A stretch of DNA of 30,942 bases from Candidatus Magasanikiibacteriota bacterium (GTDB lineage: Bacteria > Patescibacteria > ABY1 > Magasanikbacterales > 2-02-FULL-50-9b). This document shows, one piece after another, positions 16,169 to 23,331 of the stretch; the first letter of the stretch is position 1; each line of letters begins with the position of its first letter. Below the pieces are notes generated by a model, which made no database searches, was not told the DNA's origin, and saw only the letters and a list, made by a program, of their open reading frames with translations. The position numbers and the translations under genes are program-made. The stretch covers positions 1 to 30,942 of the forward strand of contig CAITMK010000002.1 in assembly GCA_903893485.1 (NCBI GenBank), written 5' to 3'.

Positions 16169-16399
16169 TTAAAAGCGGTATACGATGCGACCCTTGGTAA
16201 GGTCGTATGGGGTCAATTGAACGCGGACTTCATCGCCTGGCATGAGTCTGATGCGATTCATGCGAAGCTTACCTGCCATGTGGCCGATAATGATATGTCC
16301 ATTTTCTAACTTGATACGAAAGCGAGCGCCTGGCAAAGATTCCTCAATGCTTCCGCGAAACTCGATGACGTCTTTAATTGGTGCTTGATCCATGGTCAT
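16169..16399 (-). CDS. infA: Translation initiation factor IF-1
   Basis: OB-fold protein that occupies the A site during initiation. The 76 residues contain IEFRGSIEESLPGARFRIKLENGHIIIGHMAGKLRMNRIRLMPGDEVRVQLTPYDLTKGRIVYRF, the whole IF-1 fold with the conserved HMAGKLRMN loop and the ending TKGRIVYRF. Two start codons are possible, ATG 16399 and ATG 16393; the second gives the more usual length (74). A TATACT box at 16414-16419 precedes both. It is the first gene of the ribosomal run; map, adk and secY, often upstream, are not here. Confidence 0.97.
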   Translation of the reverse strand: MTMDQAPIKDVIEFRGSIEESLPGARFRIKLENGHIIIGHMAGKLRMNRIRLMPGDEVRVQLTPYDLTKGRIVYRF

Positions 16400-16413
16400 A
16401 AAACCGTGAGAGG

Positions 16414-16419
16414 AGTATA
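16414..16419 (-). promoter_or_regulatory. -10 box of the infA-rpsI ribosomal operon
   Basis: TATACT in an AT-rich stretch (AATAATATACT) on the minus strand, 14 bases before ATG 16399 and 20 before ATG 16393. The leader would be about 8-14 bases with no Shine-Dalgarno site. It is the only promoter-like site seen upstream of nine translation and transcription genes. Confidence 0.55.
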
Positions 16420-16438
16420 TTATTTTTTTGATTTTGTG

Positions 16439-17869
16439 TCAATAGCGCGATTCTGGAGGGTTATCCACAGGCGGGACTTGCGGCGGCAGCACAACCCAGT
16501 CTACCCCGTTCCAAGCCGCAATTGTTGAGGTTGGTGTGATTGACTCAGAAAGTTCCGCGTGAATTCCCGCTCTGTGTAGCGAAATAAACCGTGGCGAGGT
16601 GCTGGAGGCAAAAACCCTGCCCTCGCTCCGCCACACGGCCCAGGTAGGTGGCAGACCGGGCCCGCTCTGGGAATACCAGGGCGCGACGCTGGCTGGCTGC
16701 GTGGCAGCCGCTGCCTCAAAAAACGGAGATGCCAGTAGATGCACCCCAGCATAGGTGTCTGGCGCAAAGGCTACGATGAGTGGAGTTGAGGTGCTCGTCG
16801 CCGCAACATTCCAGCGTTGTAACGCTTGTTCTTCATACCGACCCGCCGTGGCAAAATATGAAATGCTTGTAATTAAGCCGCAGGCAAAAATAAATCCTAC
16901 TGAAATGGTGATCCCGCCAAAAATACGTGGATATTTTTTTGCAAGTGAAAAAAGCCCCGCTGCCATAAGCCATGCCAATGCAATACTTGGCGCGAACCAA
17001 TATCGTTGCTCAGCCACGGACGCGTGCCCAGATACAAATGGAACTTTGAGTAATAAAATTGGCAATAGCGTTGCACCCAAAAGCAAAAGTTGCGGCACAT
17101 GTTGGCGCCAAAGATATATCAGCCGAGCGGCACCAGCCCAAATCACATACGAAACGATAAACCAAAACTCAGAAATCCAAGTTACCACTGTTGCCTGTGA
17201 CTGCCCCCACAAAAAAATGCCGCCGATAAAATCTATCAATTGTTCATTCATGAAAAATGCGCGCGCTGACCACGGCACACTGCCAACACTATAACCACCA
17301 ACACCATAACTCGTGATACGCCAACGCACGATTGCCCAAACTGCAAGCACTGAAAAACTTGCAATGCTATATTTTTTTCGACTTTGCGCGGGCAATATAA
17401 AAAAAGCAGCAACCGGCAGCAGCACCCAAACCTCTTTACATAAAATTGACACCGCAAACCACGCGACTGATTGCCATACTTTATTTTTTTGTGCGGCTAA
17501 CAGCGTGGCAAGTGCAAAAATCGCCGCAAGCAAATCCGCGCGCGCCGCGATCCACATGAGCGGCTCTGTGTGAATTGGTAAAAGCAACCATAATGCCGCT
17601 GCAGCACCTGCATACAAAATTTTAAAATCCTTTTTGAGCAACAAAAAAAATAAATATCCGCAGAGTAAATAAAGGAGCACGGAAATGATATGTTGCACGG
17701 TTGCCGAAAAATTGAGTCCAAACGTAAACCAAAATTGCAAACTCGTGAGTGGGCGCCACGACCCCCCACCAACAGCGCCGTCAGTATTAGTAAATAACAA
17801 CCTAAGCACCGATTGATGCGATGCAAACTGTTTTATGAATGTAAAATCATCGGCAAAAAAACCAATCAT
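16439..17869 (-). CDS. Multi-spanning membrane protein, GT-C glycosyltransferase-like
   Basis: Probably a lipid-phosphate-sugar-dependent glycosyltransferase acting on the outer face of the membrane. The 476 residues have about ten hydrophobic segments in the first 350, and a soluble C-terminal part of roughly 120 residues. The start FFADDFTFIKQF carries the DD pair expected in the first outer loop of GT-C enzymes, SWRPLTSLQFWFTFGLN follows as in the TMTC/PMT-like branch, and PIHTEPLMWIAARADLLAA matches the next loop. The usual first membrane helix before the DD motif is missing, and the frame upstream of the ATG adds only 14 codons with no hydrophobic stretch. The gene starts inside the GT2 stop codon (ATGA), which suits the pairing: the GT2 would make the lipid-linked sugar, GtrA would move it, and this protein would use it. 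Confidence 0.72.
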   Translation of the reverse strand: MIGFFADDFTFIKQFASHQSVLRLLFTNTDGAVGGGSWRPLTSLQFWFTFGLNFSATVQHIISVLLYLLCGYLFFLLLKKDFKILYAGAAAALWLLLPIHTEPLMWIAARADLLAAIFALATLLAAQKNKVWQSVAWFAVSILCKEVWVLLPVAAFFILPAQSRKKYSIASFSVLAVWAIVRWRITSYGVGGYSVGSVPWSARAFFMNEQLIDFIGGIFLWGQSQATVVTWISEFWFIVSYVIWAGAARLIYLWRQHVPQLLLLGATLLPILLLKVPFVSGHASVAEQRYWFAPSIALAWLMAAGLFSLAKKYPRIFGGITISVGFIFACGLITSISYFATAGRYEEQALQRWNVAATSTSTPLIVAFAPDTYAGVHLLASPFFEAAAATQPASVAPWYSQSGPGLPPTWAVWRSEGRVFASSTSPRFISLHRAGIHAELSESITPTSTIAAWNGVDWVVLPPQVPPVDNPPESRY

Positions 17870-18612
17870 TTTCTTTTGTGATAAACGCCATACATGCGTA
17901 TCAAATCTTTAAGCATTGAAAGACTCGACGGGATCACGCGCACGGTCGATGCATTTTCATGAGAAAAAACAACTGGAATTTCTGCAAAACGTAAATCATA
18001 TTTTGCGGCGCGCAAAAAAAGTTCAGTGTCGAAGGCGAAGCGATCGGATATAATTCCGGAAAAAAGTAATCGTGCGGCGTCAGTGCGAAATATTTTCATA
18101 CCACACTGCACATCAGTTGCATCGTTGCGCAAAATCATGTGTGCAATCATGTTATATATGCGCGACACCACGTTACGAAAAAAACCGTACGGATGCTTAA
18201 TGATTGATGCCGGATGTCGACGCGAGCCAACCACAAAATGCAAGCGTTGATCCGCGGTTAATTCCTCGTACGCACGCGTAAGCGCCTGCAAATCGTATGG
18301 CAAATCAGCATCAGTGAATGCAACAATCGGCGCACTGGCAACTGCCACGCCATCTGCAACTGCACGACCCTTGCCCATGTTTTTTTCATGACGAATATAT
18401 TTTACGGAATCGCGCGCCTCGGCAAATTCAAAAATAATGGCTCGAGTTATTTCATCAGCGCCATCATCTACTAAAATCAATTCAAAATTAAGGGGCGATA
18501 ATTCAACAAACCATTCAACTTGCCCCAGAAATCCACGTAACGCGTCGCCACCACGATACACAGGAATCACCAGGGAAATGTCCGGTAGTGAGGTCGGCTC
18601 ATACCACGGCAT
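17866..18612 (-). CDS. Glycosyltransferase family 2, dolichyl-phosphate-glucose synthase (Alg5)-like
   Basis: Probably transfers a hexose from a nucleotide sugar to undecaprenyl phosphate. The 248 residues have DISLVIPVYRGGDALRGFL, LILVDDGADEITR, EKNMGKGRAVADGVAVASAPIVAFTDADLPYD (the metal-binding DADLP of the Alg5/DPM1 branch), FVVGSRRH, and DVQCGMKIFRTDAARLLF, then DRFAFDTELFLRAAKYDLRFAEIPV. It has no C-terminal membrane helices, as in Alg5 relatives that lack them. It overlaps gtrA by 14 bases and the GT-C-like gene by 4 bases, so the three are translated together. Confidence 0.9.
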   Translation of the reverse strand: MPWYEPTSLPDISLVIPVYRGGDALRGFLGQVEWFVELSPLNFELILVDDGADEITRAIIFEFAEARDSVKYIRHEKNMGKGRAVADGVAVASAPIVAFTDADLPYDLQALTRAYEELTADQRLHFVVGSRRHPASIIKHPYGFFRNVVSRIYNMIAHMILRNDATDVQCGMKIFRTDAARLLFSGIISDRFAFDTELFLRAAKYDLRFAEIPVVFSHENASTVRVIPSSLSMLKDLIRMYGVYHKRK

Positions 18613-19003
18613 AGACCCAATACTTATACAACAAAAAGTTCCATGAGACCATCATAGCAATGAGAATCGCTTTTGCCAAGAGATCAAAAATATGAACATA
18701 ATGCAGCGCGAAAAAAAATCCGTACTGCTGAAATAAATAATTGAAAACAAAAAGCGTGGCAAAGCGGCGTGATTGCCGTGCCGTATTTTCATGCGCCTTG
18801 AATGACCAATATTTATTTACCACGAATGCCCACGTGCCGCCGGCCAACACACTAATAATATTTGCCGGGACTTGCGGCGCATGAAAAAATCGCGTGGCAA
18901 TAAAATACACGCACCAATCAATTGCAACAGCCGCAAAACCACTGACCATGTATCGCGCAATCCGCACGCGCTCTTCCCAAAGCCAAAGAACGGTTTTTTT
19001 CAT
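18599..19003 (-). CDS. GtrA-family membrane protein
   Basis: Four-helix membrane protein thought to flip undecaprenyl-phosphate-linked sugars. The 134 residues have RIARYMVSGFAAVAIDWCVYFIATRFF, then a second helix with NIISVLAGGTWAFVVNKYWSFKA, the most conserved GtrA stretch (NxxxTFxlNrxwtF), a third with TLFVFNYLFQQYGFFFAL, and a fourth ending MMVSWNFLLYKYWVYAVV, again matching the family C-terminus. It lies one base after alaS and overlaps the GT2 gene. Confidence 0.9.
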   Translation of the reverse strand: MKKTVLWLWEERVRIARYMVSGFAAVAIDWCVYFIATRFFHAPQVPANIISVLAGGTWAFVVNKYWSFKAHENTARQSRRFATLFVFNYLFQQYGFFFALHYVHIFDLLAKAILIAMMVSWNFLLYKYWVYAVV

Positions 19004-19004
19004 G

Positions 19005-20924
19005 TTATTCCAGTACGGCTTTAATGCGACGCACGCCCGCGGAAACCGCTTCTTCTTTTAAAATTTTAAACGTGCCCATGGTTCCGGTGTGTTCGACGTG
19101 TGGGCCGCCACAAATTTCACGAGAATACGTTGGTGCGGTTGGATCTGCCGCGGCAATCTGCGCAGGATCACCTACGGTATATACCTTTACTTGTTCGCCG
19201 TATTTATCGCCAAAGAGGCCGATCGCATTTTTTTCTTGTGCTGCAGCAACTGTCATTTCCTCGAAACTTACCGGGTAATCGCGTACAACAGCTGCGTTAA
19301 TGAGGCGTTCAACTTCTGCGATTTGCTCTGGTGTCATTTTTTCGGTGTGTGAGAAATCAAAACGCATGCGCTCTGGCGTAATGTTACTTCCCTTTTGCTG
19401 CACATGATCGCCCAAAACTTTTTTTAATGTTGCGTGCAGCAAATGTGTTGCGGTGTGATAACGAACAGAAATATCAGAGTGGTCACCAAGACCACCTTTG
19501 AACTTTTGTTCGGCGCCGGCGCGCGAAAGATTTTTGTGTTCTTCAAAAACTGACGAGAAATCACCGGACATTTTTGAGATCTGATCTTCAGTGAGTTTAA
19601 TGCCGCGCGTTTTTAATTCTTCAATAATAAGTTCGAATGGAAATCCAAAGTTCTGATAGAAATCAAACAGCCACTGACCAGTCATTCGTGATACATCGCT
19701 CTGAATTTCTTCCATCTGTTTTTCAAACACTTTCAAACCTTTTTCAAGTGTTGCCCGGAATTTGTTTTCTTCTTTTACGAAATCAGCGACAATTTTTTCT
19801 TCGTTTGTTTTAAGTTCTGGGTAAGCGTGAGCATATGCAGCGATAACTGCGCGTGAAACTGAATCCGCAAAATTTTGTGCGATACCCAGTTTGTGACCCA
19901 TACGAACTGCACGGCGAATAACACGGCGTGTAAAATAGCCTTGGTCTTTGTTGCTTGGAATAGCACCATCGCAAATCAAAAATGTTGCGGCCCGCATATG
20001 ATCCATGACCACGCGAAACGCATAGGTTTCTTCTGAGCGTTCACCGTATTTTTTGCCACTGAGCTGTTCAATAGATTCACGAAGCTCCTTGAACAAATCC
20101 GTTTGAAAGATGTCTGGATTATTACTTGCAGCAAGAGCCAAGCGTTCAAGACCGCCACCGAAATCAACATTTTTTTGTGGAAGCTGCTCGAAACCATTTT
20201 CTGTTTTTACGTATTGCATGAACACGTTGTTGCCAATTTCCACAAAGCGGCCACAGTCGCAGTTTACGTGGCATGGCTCCGCTGCCCAATCTGAATTCTC
20301 GTGTAAGCCGCGATCTGCGCCAAAATCATAAAACATTTCAGTATCTGGCCCGCCTGGCTCACCAACTGGCATATTACCTGGCACACCACTGCGGCTCCAC
20401 CAATTTTTTTTCTCGCTATAATAAAAAATGCGACCTCCTTGCATGCCTTTTGTTTCCGGGAAATCAGCAATCGCTGCGTCAATATTTTTTTCTGCAAATA
20501 ATTTCTGCCAAAGTTCTGCTGCTTCTGTGTCACGAGGAATTCCTAATTCTTCATTGCCACGAAAACACGTGAAATATAAATTCTGAGGATCGAGTCCGAT
20601 TTCCGAGGTCAAAAACTCCCACATCCATGAAATCTGTTCCTGCTTGAAATAATCACCAAGTGACCAGTTACCAAGCATTTCAAAAAAAGTAGTATGACGA
20701 TTATCGCCAACTTCTTCAATGTCGCCTGTTCGAAAACATTTCTGCGAATCGGCAAGGCGTGTACCCTGTGGATGTTTTTGACCGAGCAAAAACGGCACCA
20801 TTGGCTGCATGCCAGAGCCAGTGAAAAGAGTAGTGGGGTCGTTTTCCGGAATCAGCGAAGCTGAAGGCAAAATTGCATGGCCTTTGGAAGCGAAAAAGTT
20901 GAGGTATTTCTGTCGGTAGTCCAT
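19005..20924 (-). CDS. alaS: Alanyl-tRNA synthetase lacking the C-terminal oligomerisation domain
   Basis: Charges tRNA-Ala and clears mischarged Ser/Gly. The 639 residues start YLNFFASKGHAILPSASLIPENDPTTLFTGSGMQPMVPFLLG, the class II catalytic domain, with FFEMLGNWSLGDYFK, CHVNCDCGRFVEIGNNVFMQY and GGGLERLALA (motif 3). The editing domain has HTATHLLHATLKKVLGDHVQQKGS and CGGPHVEHTGTMG, the HxxxH and CxxxH zinc site. It ends right after this domain at RRIKAVLE. Typical bacterial AlaS is about 875 residues with a C-Ala domain beyond this point; here the stop is followed directly by gtrA. It is the first gene of the unit alaS-gtrA-GT2-GT-C. Confidence 0.97.
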   Translation of the reverse strand: MDYRQKYLNFFASKGHAILPSASLIPENDPTTLFTGSGMQPMVPFLLGQKHPQGTRLADSQKCFRTGDIEEVGDNRHTTFFEMLGNWSLGDYFKQEQISWMWEFLTSEIGLDPQNLYFTCFRGNEELGIPRDTEAAELWQKLFAEKNIDAAIADFPETKGMQGGRIFYYSEKKNWWSRSGVPGNMPVGEPGGPDTEMFYDFGADRGLHENSDWAAEPCHVNCDCGRFVEIGNNVFMQYVKTENGFEQLPQKNVDFGGGLERLALAASNNPDIFQTDLFKELRESIEQLSGKKYGERSEETYAFRVVMDHMRAATFLICDGAIPSNKDQGYFTRRVIRRAVRMGHKLGIAQNFADSVSRAVIAAYAHAYPELKTNEEKIVADFVKEENKFRATLEKGLKVFEKQMEEIQSDVSRMTGQWLFDFYQNFGFPFELIIEELKTRGIKLTEDQISKMSGDFSSVFEEHKNLSRAGAEQKFKGGLGDHSDISVRYHTATHLLHATLKKVLGDHVQQKGSNITPERMRFDFSHTEKMTPEQIAEVERLINAAVVRDYPVSFEEMTVAAAQEKNAIGLFGDKYGEQVKVYTVGDPAQIAAADPTAPTYSREICGGPHVEHTGTMGTFKILKEEAVSAGVRRIKAVLE

Positions 20925-20939
20925 AGAAGAGATGTGGGC

Positions 20940-20968
20940 AGTTTAGCAAAAATTCACGGCCAGGTCAA
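20940..20968 (-). promoter_or_regulatory. Promoter of the alaS operon, fused to the island's terminator
   Basis: Minus-strand TTGACC at 20963-20968, a 17-base spacer ending in TGC, and TAAACT at 20940-20945; the ATG at 20924 is 15 bases after the -10 box. The -35 box shares 2 bases with the T tract of the terminator at 20967-21015. Confidence 0.6.
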
Positions 20969-21015
20969 AAATAAAAATCCGCTCAACCCCTCATCAAAAG
21001 CATAAGGGGGAGCGG
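20967..21015 (-). terminator. Rho-independent terminator after the 240-residue protein gene
   Basis: Minus-strand hairpin at 20979-21015 with CCGCTC pairing to GAGCGG and an inner CCCC/GGGG, followed by ATTTTTATTTTT. It closes the second cassette of the island. Confidence 0.85.
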
Positions 21016-21037
21016 AGATAGACTAGCGCCTCACAAA

Positions 21038-21760
21038 CTACACGCGACCAGCCAAACCCAGCGGATCACAGACAACCAAAATACGTTGTTGCAAACGCAA
21101 ATCTGCAATGGCAATGTCCAGAGAGGAAATTGCACGACCCGGAGACGCTGCCGAGTAGACCACCTTCGGAGCGTTCTCTGCGCGCAAGAATTTAGGATCT
21201 TGCCAGGTCTGATGTGGTGCAATCAAATGGTATTCGGTGCCAACCGTTGCGTTGTTTCGAATGTATGCAAGAAGCTCATAGGGGTCTGCGCCGCGGTAAA
21301 TTGCCCCTTCGCCTTTCATCGCCTGGCGCACCTGCCGATAATCCTTGAGGTACCCAAAGTCGCACTCGCCAAGCGTGACACTGGTCGACCGCAATGCGTC
21401 GGACGGATAGTTTTCGCTTGTCACTTCATGGATACCTTGAGCGAGCAACCCATCAGAAATGAGCTCAGCGATCTGCACTTCAAGCGGCCGAATGCGATCA
21501 ACCATAACAGTCGCTCGACAAACAATGCTCGATTTAGGAATAGTTTGAGACGGCGGCACCGACTTTGGAACTCGATGTGCGACCACAACACGAATAAACG
21601 CCTCGCGAAGCGCTTGGCCACTTGGATCAGACTTGCCGAGTGGAAAAAGTTCTTCAAAACTCACGCCACGTCGCTGCCCTTCCTCAATTAGCAGCTGTAC
21701 AAACGATGAGCTCCACAAAGCCCCACTCACAATATCACCAGAACCTTTCTTGCCTGACAT
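21038..21760 (-). CDS. Unrecognised 240-residue protein of the accessory island
   Basis: I do not recognise a family. ATG 21760 is chosen because GTAAGGGGGTATATC precedes it, with a strong Shine-Dalgarno core 7 bases away; an in-frame ATG at 21793 has none. The protein has no signal peptide, no clear membrane helix, and few cysteines (three). It starts MSGKKGSGDIVSGALWSSSF. A Ser/Pro/Lys linker (PKSVPPSQTIPKSS, near 75-90) separates an N-terminal part with acidic helices (LLIEEGQRRGVSFEELFPLG) from a longer C-terminal part that contains YRGADPYELLAYIRN and ends IAIADLRLQQRILVVCDPLGLAGRV. It is transcribed alone: a terminator lies 129 bases upstream of the start and another after the stop. Base use looks richer in G and C than the flanking genes. 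Function unknown. Confidence 0.7.
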   Translation of the reverse strand: MSGKKGSGDIVSGALWSSSFVQLLIEEGQRRGVSFEELFPLGKSDPSGQALREAFIRVVVAHRVPKSVPPSQTIPKSSIVCRATVMVDRIRPLEVQIAELISDGLLAQGIHEVTSENYPSDALRSTSVTLGECDFGYLKDYRQVRQAMKGEGAIYRGADPYELLAYIRNNATVGTEYHLIAPHQTWQDPKFLRAENAPKVVYSAASPGRAISSLDIAIADLRLQQRILVVCDPLGLAGRV

Positions 21761-21856
21761 GATATACCCCCTTACATGAGCTGCCTCACCCATCGCACCA
21801 CCATGGCCGATCGATTACTACGCTCTCTGCTCGCCCATTTTGGCTGCAGTGCTGAA

Positions 21857-21885
21857 AGTTTGGCATAAAGATTGAACTGCGTCAA
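21857..21885 (-). promoter_or_regulatory. Candidate promoter of the 240-residue protein gene
   Basis: TTGACG at 21880-21885, a 17-base spacer ending in TGC, and CAAACT at 21857-21862 on the minus strand. The -35 box begins 4 bases after the upstream terminator's T tract. The -10 hexamer is poor (3 of 6), but the layout copies those at 23332-23360 and 20940-20968. The implied leader is about 90 bases. Confidence 0.4.
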
Positions 21886-21889
21886 CCGT

Positions 21890-21932
21890 AAAATAAAAAT
21901 CCGACGAGCCACCATTGCTGGCGACGCGTCGG
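21890..21932 (-). terminator. Rho-independent terminator after the 102-residue protein gene
   Basis: Minus-strand hairpin at 21901-21932 with CCGACG pairing to CGTCGG and an inner GCCA stem, followed by ATTTTTATTTT. The tail is identical over 14 bases to that of the terminator at 20967-21015. Confidence 0.85.
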
Positions 21933-21937
21933 TCCTA

Positions 21938-22246
21938 TCAGTTCACCTCCTCGAGCTGCGAAGCTTCAATCAGCCACGCAGTGCGCGTCCGCTGTTCGAC
22001 TTCCACGACCACGAAGCGCCCGTCGTGCAAAAGCATCTCCTTGCCAATCACCAGCTCATTCCAGTCGAGCCGATTCGGCCCCACGAATTCCTCAGACACA
22101 TCGCACGCATTGCACACAAGATTCTTGAGTGCCGCATCCGAAATGCCGAGTTTCCGATGAAATGCGCGCGTCACAATCTGGCCGTCAAAACCAGCTGCAC
22201 GCGCCATGGATTGCAGCTCAGTGAGCCGCGAGAAATTTCCACTCAT
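21938..22246 (-). CDS. Unrecognised 102-residue protein of the accessory island
   Basis: No family recognised. The start at ATG 22246 is well supported by TAGGAGGGAAG immediately before it; the TAG of that site is the stop codon of the upstream recombinase-like gene, so the two are coupled. The first half is helical (FSRLTELQSMARAAGF ... FHRKLGISDAALKNLV), a pattern that could hold a small helix-turn-helix; the second half is strand-rich with GKEMLLHDGRFVVVEVEQRTRTAWLI, like a small beta-barrel. No membrane or export signal. It is the last gene of the first cassette and ends 6 bases before the terminator stem. A DNA-binding accessory role for the recombinase-like protein is possible but only inferred from position. 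Confidence 0.65.
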   Translation of the reverse strand: MSGNFSRLTELQSMARAAGFDGQIVTRAFHRKLGISDAALKNLVCNACDVSEEFVGPNRLDWNELVIGKEMLLHDGRFVVVEVEQRTRTAWLIEASQLEEVN

Positions 22247-22254
22247 CTTCCCTC

Positions 22255-23298
22255 CTAGTACACAAAGTGAGCTGTCATCGTAATCCGTTTCCTGGTGAAG
22301 CGAACGCCCGCACCAGACATGATTGCAAGTGCGTTGCAGAAGGCAACAAACTTTTCGCTCGAATTTCCGACGAATTCAAGTTTGTCCGCCGAGTTCGGCC
22401 ACGGAATCCGCCGACCATCGTCGTGAGCCGCGAACATAATACCAGACGTTGCGTTAAAAACCAGTTTCGAACAGTTGATCAGCAGAGACGCACCATCCAC
22501 CGGTTCAGGCCTCACAACCTTTGACTGCGTCGTTACCAAAAACTGGAGGTTGGACATTGTAATGTGCAATTTCGGGTTCAACTCCTGCGCCCTTACTTGC
22601 AACATTTTCCACACGCCTTGGCGCGTATACCCCTTGCCCTTGCTGGTCACAATCAGGTGCTGAGCCGCGGCCGGCGGGCGCCGCACCGCATTCGTCAGGT
22701 CAAAATGCGATTGCAACAGACCCGCCAAACGAGGCGAAAGATTTGTCACGCACACGCGACCACGAATCTCGTACGTGATAGTACGAGCGATTTCATCAAA
22801 CTGACCACGTCTCAGCGTAATCAAACGACTCATGTCCACCGCGCTTTCACGCAGCAACATGACGATGGTGGCGAATCGCTGCATGGCCTGGCTGCCGTCC
22901 GCACACGCCGCATTCACAAGTTCCGTGACTTCTTTGTCACTAATCCCCATGCGCGTAGAGAGCGAATATTCCGGTAACTGTAACTTCTGTGCATCAAACG
23001 CCACCCCCGTCTGCGTCAACGCGAAGTGTTGCAGCGCAACCAGAGCGGCTTGAGTAACACGAAGCGTTGATGGCGCCACCACGTTCGACTGCACGAGCGA
23101 ATCGATGAATTCCTGCAGACGACCTTCGGCGGCAATACCTTCCAGCGTGTCAATCTTCAGCGACTGAGCCCACGCAAGTAGTGTACGCAGTCTATGTCGA
23201 TATGCAAGGATTGTGTTTTGCGCGTAACCCTCACGAGTCATTGCGTCCAAAAGTGCCCGGACAACTTGATCAAGCGGCGTTTGTTTTGTCAGTTTCAT
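22255..23298 (-). CDS. Tyrosine-recombinase-like protein without the catalytic residues
   Basis: Has the fold order of XerC/D and phage integrases. ATG 23298 is chosen because AAAGGGGGAATC, a strong Shine-Dalgarno site, precedes it; a GTG at 23316 is in frame but has no site. Of 347 residues, about 7-95 match the core-binding domain (REGYAQNTILAYRHRLRTLLAWA). The start of the catalytic domain matches at 115-190 (ISDKEVTELV ... LSPRLAGLL) and 212-237 (HLIVTSKGKGYTRQGVWKML). The key residues are absent: the first Arg is D155 (SAVDMSRLITL against TGLRxSELLxL), and the HxLR box reads SNLQ (249-252). Beyond 260 the sequence no longer resembles the family, and no LGH or catalytic Tyr segment is seen. 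It may bind DNA without cutting it, or be a decayed integrase; the intact frame and strong Shine-Dalgarno site favour a used protein. Confidence 0.75.
   Translation of the reverse strand: MKLTKQTPLDQVVRALLDAMTREGYAQNTILAYRHRLRTLLAWAQSLKIDTLEGIAAEGRLQEFIDSLVQSNVVAPSTLRVTQAALVALQHFALTQTGVAFDAQKLQLPEYSLSTRMGISDKEVTELVNAACADGSQAMQRFATIVMLLRESAVDMSRLITLRRGQFDEIARTITYEIRGRVCVTNLSPRLAGLLQSHFDLTNAVRRPPAAAQHLIVTSKGKGYTRQGVWKMLQVRAQELNPKLHITMSNLQFLVTTQSKVVRPEPVDGASLLINCSKLVFNATSGIMFAAHDDGRRIPWPNSADKLEFVGNSSEKFVAFCNALAIMSGAGVRFTRKRITMTAHFVY
22491..22516. repeat. Possible REP-like element inside the recombinase-like gene
   Basis: Two adjacent palindromes, ACCGGT (22499-22504) and AGGCCT (22507-22512), lie where the homology to recombinases ends. 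Translated, the segment gives VRPEPVDG, an octapeptide that from memory is a common reading of REP-type repeats lying in genes. Only one copy is in this window, so it could also be chance. Confidence 0.3.
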
Positions 23299-23331
23299 GA
23301 TTCCCCCTTTCACCAAGCGTGGTGATGAGCC

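Noticed and set aside
21086..21691. Plus-strand open frame of 201 codons inside the 240-residue gene
   Set aside because: No Shine-Dalgarno site or promoter, while the minus-strand frame has both plus a terminator; the composition looks like a reverse-strand reading.
22564..22977. Plus-strand open frame of 137 codons opposite the recombinase-like gene
   Set aside because: Arg/His-rich shadow reading, with no ribosome site; the minus-strand frame has recombinase homology.
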